Part shown: positions 1-7,755 of the stretch, piece after piece
How positions within the stretch are numbered: position 1 is the first letter of the stretch
How the letters are laid out: every line of letters starts with the position of its first letter
Assembly (NCBI GenBank): GCA_017622295.1
Contig: JAGARK010000016.1
Location: 80,328-144,327, forward strand
DNA: 64,000 bases
Direction of reading: 5' to 3'
Source: Oscillospiraceae bacterium
Lineage (GTDB): Bacteria; Bacillota; Clostridia; Oscillospirales; Oscillospiraceae
The notes under the pieces: generated by a model
The model's input: the letters and a program-made list of their open reading frames with translations, nothing else
What the model was told of the DNA's origin: nothing
Databases searched by the model: none
Made by a program: the position numbers and the translations under genes

Positions 1-209
1 CCTGCGCCCATACCGCCGGTGAGCTTCTCACCGATCTGCATCTTGTTGGGGCACTTGGACTTGTTCAGGTCCTGCTTATCGGTGTTGACAACGACAAAAT
101 CCACGCCGTCTACGCCGGCCTCGATCATACGGTTAATAACATTGTTGCCGGCGCCGCCGACACCAATCACTTTAATTTTAACTACGCGCTCCTGCAAAGA
201 TTCGGACAT
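1..209 (-). CDS. ftsZ: Cell division GTPase FtsZ, N-terminal part (cut by window edge)
   Basis: Only the first 69 codons are present; the rest lies beyond the window start. FtsZ is the tubulin-like GTPase that polymerises into the cytokinetic Z ring. The visible residues begin [21 protein letters not shown] and contain the FtsZ nucleotide-binding start, [13 protein letters not shown], followed by VVNTDKQDL and the GGMGAG stretch near the cut. The start is supported by a GGAGGAGAG ribosome binding site just upstream. It is the last visible gene of the dcw cluster and has its own promoter in the gap after ftsQ. No ftsA lies between ftsQ and ftsZ, unlike the arrangement in E. coli and Bacillus. 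Family identity is clear; the protein length cannot be given. Confidence 0.96.
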   Translation of the reverse strand, partial: MSESLQERVVKIKVIGVGGAGNNVINRMIEAGVDGVDFVVVNTDKQDLNKSKCPNKMQIGEKLTGGMGA

Positions 210-289
210 AATCTCTCCTCCTATGTATCGTTTTTCAGCAACTGCGTTTGTTTTGCTGGTTTTACGTCTATTTTTGTTCGTACCCATAT

Positions 290-318
290 ATTCTATCCCG
301 AAAAATCCTTTTGGTCAA
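290..318 (-). promoter_or_regulatory. Sigma-A type promoter for ftsZ
   Basis: On the minus strand a TTGACC -35 box (313-318) and a TAGAAT -10 box (290-295) are separated by exactly 17 bases, in the 156-base gap between ftsQ and ftsZ. This would let ftsZ be expressed separately from the upstream dcw genes. Confidence 0.7.
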
Positions 319-365
319 TATTAATTCTAAACTTTCAGCGTAGAATTTACAATTTTCTTACAAAA

Positions 366-1598
366 TCACTCAAAGGGCGTATAGCCCACCTGGTCCTCCC
401 AGGTGACGAAACTGACATCCAGAATGCCCGTCTGATAGTCGCTGAGCTGGGCGATGGCTTGGGTCATGCAGGTGATTTTGTAGTCGAGCCTGCCGGTATC
501 GCCCAGACGGATCTGGTACTGATTGCCGTACCAAAGCTCGATGTTGGTCAGCGTCGTGACGTCCACACTGGCGATCAGGCCGACCATATCATTCAGCTCC
601 AGCGCTTCGAGAATGTTCAGCGACGCGCTCAGCCGTTCGGCCGGCGTGACGGTGACGGGAGGCTCGGTCTCCAGCAGCGACGCAGTGGGCGCGGTGGAAC
701 TGGCATCATCAAAGGTGATCTCCTGATATGCAATACCCTGCTCACCGACCACGGGATGGTCCAACTCCACGCCCAGCACCTTAGTATAGCCGCTGGCCGT
801 ACCGGCGTCCGTCTGCTCCACCACACGGCCGTCAGAGGTCATCAGCCACCAGGCCGCATTCTGGTCCTTGATGGCGTAAACCACATCGTACTCCGTAATA
901 TAAATATTAACCGTATCCGGCAAAGTTATTCCGATCCGCACCGTATCCACATAAGGAAGTTCTGCTTTGATCTTGCCGCTGGCGCGGATTCTGCCGAAGG
1001 TCAGCAGCTTCTCACCGCCTTCTATGCCGGAGGCATTCTGAACAGCCCAGGGGGTATAGGCCTTGTTGCCGTAGACCACCACATTCTCCACCTTGAAGAA
1101 TACGGAAAGTCCCAGGCTGATGGCAATGACCACCGCCATCACCGCCGCCAGCTGCAGCAGCAGCCGGTTCAGGTTAAAGGGCTTGGGCTGGGTGTAGACC
1201 ACCCTGGGGGCTCTGGAGCGGCGGGAGGCCTGCTTCCTTCGCTCCTGGGTCCGCTGGGCGGAGCGGCGGCGCTGCTGCTCCCGCTTTGCTTCCACAGGGT
1301 CCTGCGGCAGGGGCTCAGGCTTCTTCTTTTCTTCCTGGGCGTCCATCCGGAACACCATCTCCGGTGCATCGGATGCAACCGCCTCCATCTGGCGGCGCTG
1401 CTGCAGTTCCGCTTCAGCAGCACGCTCCCGGGGACGCCGGGTGCTCTGCTCCTGACGGCGGGCTGTCCGCTGCTCCTGGGCTGCAGGCTGCCGCTTGCGT
1501 TCCGGCTGACTGCGGCGGGAACCAGATGCTCCGCCCCGGGCTGCGGTACGGCTCCGCTTTCTCGGATCTTCGGGCCGCTTCTTCTTTTTGGTATCCAT
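366..1598 (-). CDS. ftsQ: Divisome protein FtsQ/DivIB with long basic N-terminal extension
   Basis: A 410-residue bitopic membrane protein. Residues 1-140 are a highly charged Arg/Gln/Glu-rich cytoplasmic region, residues about 146-168 form one membrane segment, and a POTRA-like domain follows (about 169-240, VENVVVYGNKAYTPWAV), then the FtsQ/DivIB beta domain. FtsQ/DivIB bridges FtsL and the FtsW/penicillin-binding-protein pair at the septum. The start has a GGAGGAGG site seven bases upstream. It lies between murG and ftsZ, the usual dcw position. The cytoplasmic tail is far longer than the roughly 25-30 residues typical of the family and is low complexity, so it may be disordered or bind DNA or membrane. 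The family call rests on position, topology and the POTRA pattern rather than strong motif identity. Confidence 0.88.
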   Translation of the reverse strand: MDTKKKKRPEDPRKRSRTAARGGASGSRRSQPERKRQPAAQEQRTARRQEQSTRRPRERAAEAELQQRRQMEAVASDAPEMVFRMDAQEEKKKPEPLPQDPVEAKREQQRRRSAQRTQERRKQASRRSRAPRVVYTQPKPFNLNRLLLQLAAVMAVVIAISLGLSVFFKVENVVVYGNKAYTPWAVQNASGIEGGEKLLTFGRIRASGKIKAELPYVDTVRIGITLPDTVNIYITEYDVVYAIKDQNAAWWLMTSDGRVVEQTDAGTASGYTKVLGVELDHPVVGEQGIAYQEITFDDASSTAPTASLLETEPPVTVTPAERLSASLNILEALELNDMVGLIASVDVTTLTNIELWYGNQYQIRLGDTGRLDYKITCMTQAIAQLSDYQTGILDVSFVTWEDQVGYTPFE

Positions 1599-1619
1599 AT
1601 TTTTCCTCCTCCGGCGGGG

Positions 1620-2744
1620 TCAGGCCTTGACCAGCTCCTCCAGAATGTCACAGATCCGCTCTGTCGCGTCCACCTTCACCAGGCCCTTCAGGGCCTTGGA
1701 CATTTCACTTCTGCGCTTGGAATCTGCCAGCAGCTCAGTCACTTCGCCGTAGATTTTTTCGGCGGAGCAGTCCTTTTCCAGCACCACCACAGCGCCGCCG
1801 CTGTTTTCCAGCACCCGGGCATTCTTCTCCTGGTGGTTGTTGGTCACATTGGGGGAAGGAATCAGGATGCAGGGAGTGCCTGCAGCAGCGATCTCATTGC
1901 AGGTGGCAGAGCCCGCACGGCCGATGACCACATCCGCAGCCACCATCACCAGGGGCATATCATAGATATACTCCCGCATGTCGATCTCCGGGCTGTGCTC
2001 CAGATCCACACCGTTGTGCTTGACCCGCTCCGGCATCCAGCCCCAGCCGAAGCTGCCCACGGCGTGGATGTGATGGAAGGGGAAATCATCCTTCTGCTCC
2101 ATGGCAAAGAGGTCTGCCATCGTCTCGTTCATAACCTTGGCGCCCTGGCTGCCGAAGGCAGAAACCACCAGCTGGCGATTACCCAGCTTCAGCTGATTTC
2201 TTGCCTCCTCCCGGGTCAGGCTCAGAAATTCCTGACGGATGGGCATACCGACGACGCTGACCTTCTCAGGGTTCTTGTAATACTGCCGGCTCTCTTCGAA
2301 GCAGACCATGACCCGGTCGGCGATGCCTGCCGCCATCTTGGTGGTCAGGCCGGGCAGGGCGTTGGCCTCGTGGACACAGGTGGGGATGCCCAACTGATGG
2401 CCGGCATAGAGAGCCGGGAAGCTGGCATAGCCGCCGGTACCGATGATCACATCGGGCCCAAATTCCCGGATGATCTTCTTGCAGCGCCCCACTGCACTGA
2501 GGACACACTTGATGGCATTGAAATTCTTCCTGATGGCCTCCAGATTCTTCTGGCGGCTCAGGCCGGACACCGGCAGGCACTTGAGCTCATAGCCTGCGTT
2601 GGGAACGAGCTTTTCCTCCATATGGCCCGAGGCGCCGATAAAGAGGATGTTGCAGTCCGGGTGTCTTTCCTTAATCATATTGGCAACTGCGATGGCCGGA
2701 TTGATATGTCCGGCAGTACCGCCGCAGGTTAAAATCACATTCAT
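1620..2744 (-). CDS. murG: MurG, UDP-GlcNAc:undecaprenyl-PP-MurNAc-pentapeptide GlcNAc transferase
   Basis: Encodes 374 residues. MurG is the peripheral inner-membrane glycosyltransferase that converts lipid I to lipid II using UDP-GlcNAc. The N-terminal glycine loop GGTAGHINPA and the C-terminal nucleotide-sugar motif GRAGSATCNEIAAAG are both present, as is HEANALPG in the acceptor region. The start at 2744 was chosen because the protein then begins MNVILTCGGTAGH. Its ATG overlaps the ftsW stop as ATGA, indicating translational coupling, and AGGAGG lies upstream inside ftsW. A longer in-frame extension exists but only overlaps ftsW. The length is usual for the family. Confidence 0.97.
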   Translation of the reverse strand: MNVILTCGGTAGHINPAIAVANMIKERHPDCNILFIGASGHMEEKLVPNAGYELKCLPVSGLSRQKNLEAIRKNFNAIKCVLSAVGRCKKIIREFGPDVIIGTGGYASFPALYAGHQLGIPTCVHEANALPGLTTKMAAGIADRVMVCFEESRQYYKNPEKVSVVGMPIRQEFLSLTREEARNQLKLGNRQLVVSAFGSQGAKVMNETMADLFAMEQKDDFPFHHIHAVGSFGWGWMPERVKHNGVDLEHSPEIDMREYIYDMPLVMVAADVVIGRAGSATCNEIAAAGTPCILIPSPNVTNNHQEKNARVLENSGGAVVVLEKDCSAEKIYGEVTELLADSKRRSEMSKALKGLVKVDATERICDILEELVKA

Positions 2745-3901
2745 AGGATAACCTCCTGTTTTTTGACTTGGCTGCGCTGTCTGGAAATGCTCAGAATGAT
2801 TCCCATCTCCCCCAGATTCACCGCCAGCGCCGTTCCTCCATAGGAGAAGAAGGGCAGCGCGATGCCTGTGGAGGGCAGCAAATTGGTTACCACACACAGA
2901 TTCAGAATGGTCTGAACCGCAATGAGGGTGGTAAGCCCTGCGGCCAGCACCGTGGAAAACCGGTCTGCTGCCCGAAGGGCGATCCAGTATCCCCGCAGGA
3001 TGGTCAGGGCAAAAAGCGCGATGATCAGCAGCGCCCCCACCAGTCCCAGCTCCTCGCAGATAATGGCAAAGATATAATCGTTATACTGAAAGGGCAGGTA
3101 CAGGTATTTCTGCCTGCTCTTTCCAAAGCCCAGCCCGAAGAGACCCCCGGACCCGATGGCGTACAGCGACTGGAGGATCTGATACCTGGTATCCCCCGGG
3201 TCCGCCTCCGGATGGAGCCATGCCGTGACACGGTCACCGGCATAGCCCATAAAGCTGATGTAAATTATGACGAACAGCGCCGCCGCCCCGGCTCCCGCCA
3301 GGAGCCATTTGGGGCTGGTACCGGCCACATACATCATCACCACGGCCACCATGCCCATGAGCATGATCGCCGAAAGATGCTTCTCCAGCGCCAGAGGCAC
3401 CAGAATCCCCATCAGGGCACAGCCGAAGCCAAGAACCCCGAAGCGGAATTTCTTTGCATCGGCTCCGAAGCGTATGGTCAGTCGGGCGAACAGCACAATC
3501 ATGGTGAATTTTGCCACCTCTGATGGCTGGAACTGGATGCCCGCCAGGTTGATCCAGCGCTTTGCGCCGTTGACCTCCTGGCCGATGACCAGCACAGAAA
3601 GCAGCAGCACGATGCTGACGATATACAGAAGCCAGGCGCTGCGCTGCCAAACCTGGGCCGGAACCCGGCTGAAGGCTCCCATAGCGATGAGGCCAATCAC
3701 GGCGCAGACCGCCTGCTTTTGCAGGTATTTGGTAGAAATCTGGTATCCGGTGTCATACTCGCTCTGGGCAAAGCTTGCCGAATACAGCATGGTAAGCCCC
3801 ACGATCAGCAGAAGCAATACCAGAATCAGAAAGGGAATGTCCACACTTTCGCCGATATTTCGGCGGTCCTCTTTGGCATACAGAGTGCGCTCTGCTGCCA
3901 T
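2741..3901 (-). CDS. ftsW: FtsW/RodA/SpoVE-family peptidoglycan glycosyltransferase
   Basis: A 386-residue SEDS-family polytopic membrane protein that polymerises lipid II at the septum with its partner class B penicillin-binding protein. Multiple hydrophobic segments begin at about residue 20. Family motifs include NGAKRWI, the loop GFGKSRQKYLYLPFQYNDYIF with the following EELGLVG, and the C-terminal STGIALPFFSYGG. The start at 3901 is preferred because AAGGAAAGGAG precedes it; longer frames run into mraY. It sits between mraY and murG, supporting FtsW over RodA. In spore formers the same slot can be occupied by SpoVE, so the vegetative or sporulation role cannot be separated from sequence alone. 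murD, usually found next to it, is missing here. Confidence 0.94.
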   Translation of the reverse strand: MAAERTLYAKEDRRNIGESVDIPFLILVLLLLIVGLTMLYSASFAQSEYDTGYQISTKYLQKQAVCAVIGLIAMGAFSRVPAQVWQRSAWLLYIVSIVLLLSVLVIGQEVNGAKRWINLAGIQFQPSEVAKFTMIVLFARLTIRFGADAKKFRFGVLGFGCALMGILVPLALEKHLSAIMLMGMVAVVMMYVAGTSPKWLLAGAGAAALFVIIYISFMGYAGDRVTAWLHPEADPGDTRYQILQSLYAIGSGGLFGLGFGKSRQKYLYLPFQYNDYIFAIICEELGLVGALLIIALFALTILRGYWIALRAADRFSTVLAAGLTTLIAVQTILNLCVVTNLLPSTGIALPFFSYGGTALAVNLGEMGIILSISRQRSQVKKQEVIL

Positions 3902-3939
3902 AAATGGGCTCCTTTCCTTAATATGGTTGAAAATGAATG

Positions 3940-4917
3940 TTATGCGATCAGGCCCTGAATGCCGAACCAGGCCAGGATGCACATCACAGTACAAACCAGG
4001 GTGAAAGAGATGACGATCTTCTCTTCCTTCCAGCCGCACATCTCAAAATGATGATGGATGGGAGACATCTTGAACAGTCGCTTGCCGTGGGTAGCCTTGA
4101 AATAACCAACCTGCAGGATCACGGAAAGGGTCTCGATGATGTAGATAAAGCCCACCAGGATCAGGATCAGGGGCATATCCAGTGCGAAGGCCAGAGCGCA
4201 GACCATGCCGCCCAGAAACAGGCTGCCGGTGTCTCCCATGAAGACCTTGGCAGGATGCCAGTTGTAGAACAGGTAAGCCACCAGGCCGCCCACCAGTGCG
4301 GCGGGAACCACAGCCAGGTCAAACCGGCCCATGGCTACGGCAGCCGCGGCAAAGAACACCATCACGGGAATCGTGACGCTGCTGCACAGGCCGTCCACAC
4401 CGTCGGTCAGGTTGACCGCGTTGTCACAGCCCACCATGACAAACATGGCAAAGAAAATGTACAGCACAGGATGCACGGCGACAGACACATTTACAAAGGG
4501 GATGTACAGTTCGGCAGTCATAACGCCCTGACGGTACAGGATGTAAAGATACAGGGCGGATGCCGCCATCTGAAGCAGCGCCTTCTGCAGTGAAGTCAGG
4601 CCCAGATTACGCTTCTTCACCAGCTTGGTGTAGTCATCCAGAAAGCCGATGAAGCCGAAGCACAGGCCCACCAAAAGGGCAAAGATGGCGGAATAATCCT
4701 CCATAAAGGGGATGTTGCACAGGGTGCAAATGATTGCAGAAAGCACGAACATCAGACCGCCCATCATGGGGGTACCGGCCTTGACATTGTGCCAGGTGGG
4801 ACCAACCTCCCGGATAGACTGACCGGCCTTCAATGCCCGCAGCACCGGCAGCAGCAGATAACCGATACCTGCCGTCATCACAAAACTGACCACTGCGGTA
4901 ATCAGGATTCTAGTCAT
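3940..4917 (-). CDS. mraY: MraY, phospho-MurNAc-pentapeptide translocase
   Basis: 325 residues, the normal family size. MraY is an integral membrane enzyme that transfers phospho-MurNAc-pentapeptide from the UDP carrier to undecaprenyl phosphate, making lipid I. Visible signatures are the DDYTK metal/substrate motif, NLTDGVDGLC, the FMGDTGSLFLGG loop and the HHHFE motif near the C-terminus. About ten hydrophobic segments are present. The start follows CGGAGGAAAACCT. It is preceded by murF with an 18-base gap and followed by ftsW with a 38-base gap, so cotranscription is likely. Confidence 0.97.
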   Translation of the reverse strand: MTRILITAVVSFVMTAGIGYLLLPVLRALKAGQSIREVGPTWHNVKAGTPMMGGLMFVLSAIICTLCNIPFMEDYSAIFALLVGLCFGFIGFLDDYTKLVKKRNLGLTSLQKALLQMAASALYLYILYRQGVMTAELYIPFVNVSVAVHPVLYIFFAMFVMVGCDNAVNLTDGVDGLCSSVTIPVMVFFAAAAVAMGRFDLAVVPAALVGGLVAYLFYNWHPAKVFMGDTGSLFLGGMVCALAFALDMPLILILVGFIYIIETLSVILQVGYFKATHGKRLFKMSPIHHHFEMCGWKEEKIVISFTLVCTVMCILAWFGIQGLIA

Positions 4918-4935
4918 AGGTTTTCCTCCGTAATG

Positions 4936-6294
4936 TTATTTCTCTTCTTCCAGGAACAATTTCAGGACATTTTCCATATGCATACCCCGGCTGCCCTTGA
5001 ACAGCAGCACATCACCGGGCTTGGCGGCAAATTTCAGAGCCTGAGCCAGAGCCTCGTGGGTATCAAAGCCTCTTGCTCTGGTTTCCGGCATGCCGCCGGT
5101 GATGGCACCCTTGACCACCCGGTCAGAATTGGGGCCATAGACAAAGACCATGTCCGCATTCTCCACGGCAATGCGGCCGATGCGGTAATGCTCTGCCCAG
5201 GCACAGTCACCCAGCTCCAGCATATCGCCCAGCACCGCGATGCGGCGGCCCGGCTTTTTGCCCAGAACCGCCAGAGCGGCAGTCATGGACTCGGGGCCGG
5301 CGTTGTAGCAGTCGCTGATAATGGTGTAGCCGTTTTTCTCATAAATCTCCTGACGGCCTGCCAGATTGCGGAACATGGACAGCCGCTCCTGAATCCGCAC
5401 AGGGGGCACTCCCAGTTCCAGGGCCACGCTGACGGCAGCCAGCGCGTCGGCAACAAAATGCTGTCCCTCCAGTGCCATCTGCACCAGGAAGCGATGACAC
5501 TTGGCCGCCGCATAGAAGCCCAGAATGCCGTCCTGCTCCTGAATCTCCTCCGCCCGGACACCGCAAAGAGCGTCGCTGCCGAAATAGGTGATCTCCTGAA
5601 CAGGCTTCTGGGGGAGACTCCGCAGCATCCGGTCGTCACCGTTGAGGATCAGCTTCGCGTTGTGGGCCATGCCTTCCAGAATTTCCAGCTTGGCCTTGCG
5701 GATGCCCTCGATGGAGCCCAGATGCTCGATGTGCATGGTGCCGATGTTGACAATCACGCCGATATCGGGCTGGGCGATGGAGGAAAGATAGGCCATCTCC
5801 CGGAAATGGTTCATACCCATTTCCAGCACAGCTACCTCGGTATCCTCCGGCATGGCAAGGATCGCCATGGGCATACCGATGTCGTTATTATGGTTGACAG
5901 GGGTCTTGGCAGTGCGGAAGGAGCCCTCCAAAACCGTTGCCACCATTTCCTTGGTGGTGCTTTTGCCCACAGAGCCGGTAATACCCACGGCCTTGAAGCC
6001 GATGCGCTGACGCTCCTGACGGGCGATATCGCCCAGGGCGATTCTGGGGTCGTCCACAATGATGGCGGGGTAATCGCCAACCTTGCGGCTGCACAGCACC
6101 GCCGCAGCGCCCTTTTCCATTGCCATAGGAATGAAATCATGTCCATCCCGGGCACCCTGGAGCACGATGAACAGCTGACCGGGCTGGATCACCCGGGTAT
6201 CGTTGTTGGCTCCGAAAAATTCAATATCTTCATACTTGGGATCCACCCAGCCGCCGCACCAGGCAGCGGCCTGCTTCAGTGTCAGTTTACCCAT
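4936..6294 (-). CDS. murF: MurF, UDP-MurNAc-tripeptide:D-Ala-D-Ala ligase
   Basis: 452 residues. MurF is the cytoplasmic ATP-dependent Mur ligase that adds D-Ala-D-Ala to complete the UDP-MurNAc-pentapeptide. It has an N-terminal substrate domain, the ATP loop GITGSVGKSTTKEM, a central Mur-ligase domain with EMGMNHFREM and NIGTMHIEHLGS, and a C-terminal ligase domain beginning near ISDCYNAGPESM with RRIAVLGDMLELG. It is separated by only 6 bases from the end of murE. Its substrate D-Ala-D-Ala would be supplied by the ddl gene at 45454-46524. Confidence 0.96.
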   Translation of the reverse strand: MGKLTLKQAAAWCGGWVDPKYEDIEFFGANNDTRVIQPGQLFIVLQGARDGHDFIPMAMEKGAAAVLCSRKVGDYPAIIVDDPRIALGDIARQERQRIGFKAVGITGSVGKSTTKEMVATVLEGSFRTAKTPVNHNNDIGMPMAILAMPEDTEVAVLEMGMNHFREMAYLSSIAQPDIGVIVNIGTMHIEHLGSIEGIRKAKLEILEGMAHNAKLILNGDDRMLRSLPQKPVQEITYFGSDALCGVRAEEIQEQDGILGFYAAAKCHRFLVQMALEGQHFVADALAAVSVALELGVPPVRIQERLSMFRNLAGRQEIYEKNGYTIISDCYNAGPESMTAALAVLGKKPGRRIAVLGDMLELGDCAWAEHYRIGRIAVENADMVFVYGPNSDRVVKGAITGGMPETRARGFDTHEALAQALKFAAKPGDVLLFKGSRGMHMENVLKLFLEEEK

Positions 6295-6300
6295 GAAAAG

Positions 6301-7755
6301 TTACCTCGTTTCCAGCAGGTGTGCCGCCACTTCTTCCCGCTCATCGAGATGGTTTTTGACGCCATTAATCTCCTGATAGGTTTCGTGGCCCTTTCCTGCC
6401 AGTACAATTATATCATCTTTTTGCGCAATGTCCATAGCATATCGAATCGCCTTGCACCGATTGGGCTCCACAACATAGTCACCCATAGAAGGATCCACGC
6501 CCTTGAGGATGTCATCGATGATAGCATTGGGGTCTTCCGTTCTGGGATTGTCGGAGGTGATGACCGCAAAATCCGACAGCCTGACGCCGATTTCACCCAT
6601 GATGGGCCGCTTGATGGGGTCCCGGTCGCCGCCGCAGCCAAAGACCGCGATGAGGCGGCCCTTGCAGAAGTCCTTCACGGAGCTCAGGACATTTTCAAGG
6701 CCGTCGGGGGTATGGGCATAGTCGATCAGCACGGAGTAATCCTTGCCGGGGGTGGGAACCACTTCGATTCTTCCCTTGACGCCCTGAACAGTTTTCAGGG
6801 CATTGGCGGTATCCTCCAGAGAAATGCCCAGCTGCTTTGCGATGCCGATGACCGTCAGGGCATTGTAGACGGTGAACTTGCCGGGGATGGGCAGGCTCAC
6901 ATCGTAGCGCTCGTCCAGACCTGCCACCACCTCAAAGCTGACACCCTCGGCATGGTACTCAGGGTACACGCCGTTCAGGTCGCCGTTGCCCAGAAGGGAT
7001 GTGGTCAGGGTGTGGTGATGAGGGGCTTTTTCCACCATGTGGAAGGAATAGAAGTCATCGGTGTTGATGACCGCCTTGTCGCAGCGGGTGAAGAGCTCCG
7101 CCTTTGCAGCGCAGTAGCCTGCCATGGTCTTGTGGAAATCCAGATGATCCTCCGTCAGATTGGTAAAGGCCGCAACGTTAAAATGAACGCCGCCCACCCG
7201 GTTCAGGGTAATGGCGTGGGAGGAGACCTCCATCACCACGTGGGTGCAGCCTGCGTCCCGCATCCGGGCAAAGAGGCCCTGAAGCTCCAGACTCTCAGGG
7301 GTGGTCCGCTCCGTGGGGATCACCTCATCGCCAACCAGATTCTCCATGGTACCGATGAGGCCAACCTTGGCCCCAATGGTCTTTTCCAGCACCTGCTTCA
7401 GCAGCAGTGTGGAGGAGGTCTTGCCGTTGGTGCCAGTGATGCCGATCATGGTCATGGCCTCGGCGGGACGGCCGTAGAAATTGATGCTGATCAGAGAAAG
7501 GGCCAGCCGGTCGTTGTCCACCAGCACATAGGGCACAGCGATTTCAGGCCTCTTTGCGGTAACCACCACCACCGCGCCCTTTTCCATGGCCATGGGGATA
7601 AAGCGGTTTCCGTCGGAAGCAAAGCCGGAAATTGCCACAAAGAGGCACTTTTCCCTGACTTTTCTGGAATCATAGGCAACATTCTCCACATCCATCTGCA
7701 TATCCGCATTGGATTCGAGAACAGTTACGTCTTTCAGCAAATCATTGAGTTTCAT
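6301..7755 (-). CDS. murE: MurE, UDP-MurNAc-dipeptide:meso-diaminopimelate ligase
   Basis: 484 residues. MurE adds the third amino acid of the peptidoglycan stem peptide. The ATP-binding loop GITGTNGKTSST and central motifs EVSSHAITLNRVGG and NLTEDHLDFH are present. The C-terminal DNPR sequence (SDNPRTEDP) is the known marker of meso-diaminopimelate specificity; lysine enzymes carry DNPA or similar. This predicts A1-gamma type peptidoglycan, as in most Clostridia. The start at 7755 has AAAGGAG upstream and overlaps the end of the penicillin-binding protein gene by 14 bases. Confidence 0.96.
   Translation of the reverse strand: MKLNDLLKDVTVLESNADMQMDVENVAYDSRKVREKCLFVAISGFASDGNRFIPMAMEKGAVVVVTAKRPEIAVPYVLVDNDRLALSLISINFYGRPAEAMTMIGITGTNGKTSSTLLLKQVLEKTIGAKVGLIGTMENLVGDEVIPTERTTPESLELQGLFARMRDAGCTHVVMEVSSHAITLNRVGGVHFNVAAFTNLTEDHLDFHKTMAGYCAAKAELFTRCDKAVINTDDFYSFHMVEKAPHHHTLTTSLLGNGDLNGVYPEYHAEGVSFEVVAGLDERYDVSLPIPGKFTVYNALTVIGIAKQLGISLEDTANALKTVQGVKGRIEVVPTPGKDYSVLIDYAHTPDGLENVLSSVKDFCKGRLIAVFGCGGDRDPIKRPIMGEIGVRLSDFAVITSDNPRTEDPNAIIDDILKGVDPSMGDYVVEPNRCKAIRYAMDIAQKDDIIVLAGKGHETYQEINGVKNHLDEREEVAAHLLETR

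Noticed and set aside
459-2732. 757-codon plus-strand open frame opposite ftsQ and murG
   Set aside because: It lies entirely antisense to two certain genes, has a low-complexity His/Gly/Leu-rich translation and no ribosome binding site. It is a shadow of GC-rich third positions.
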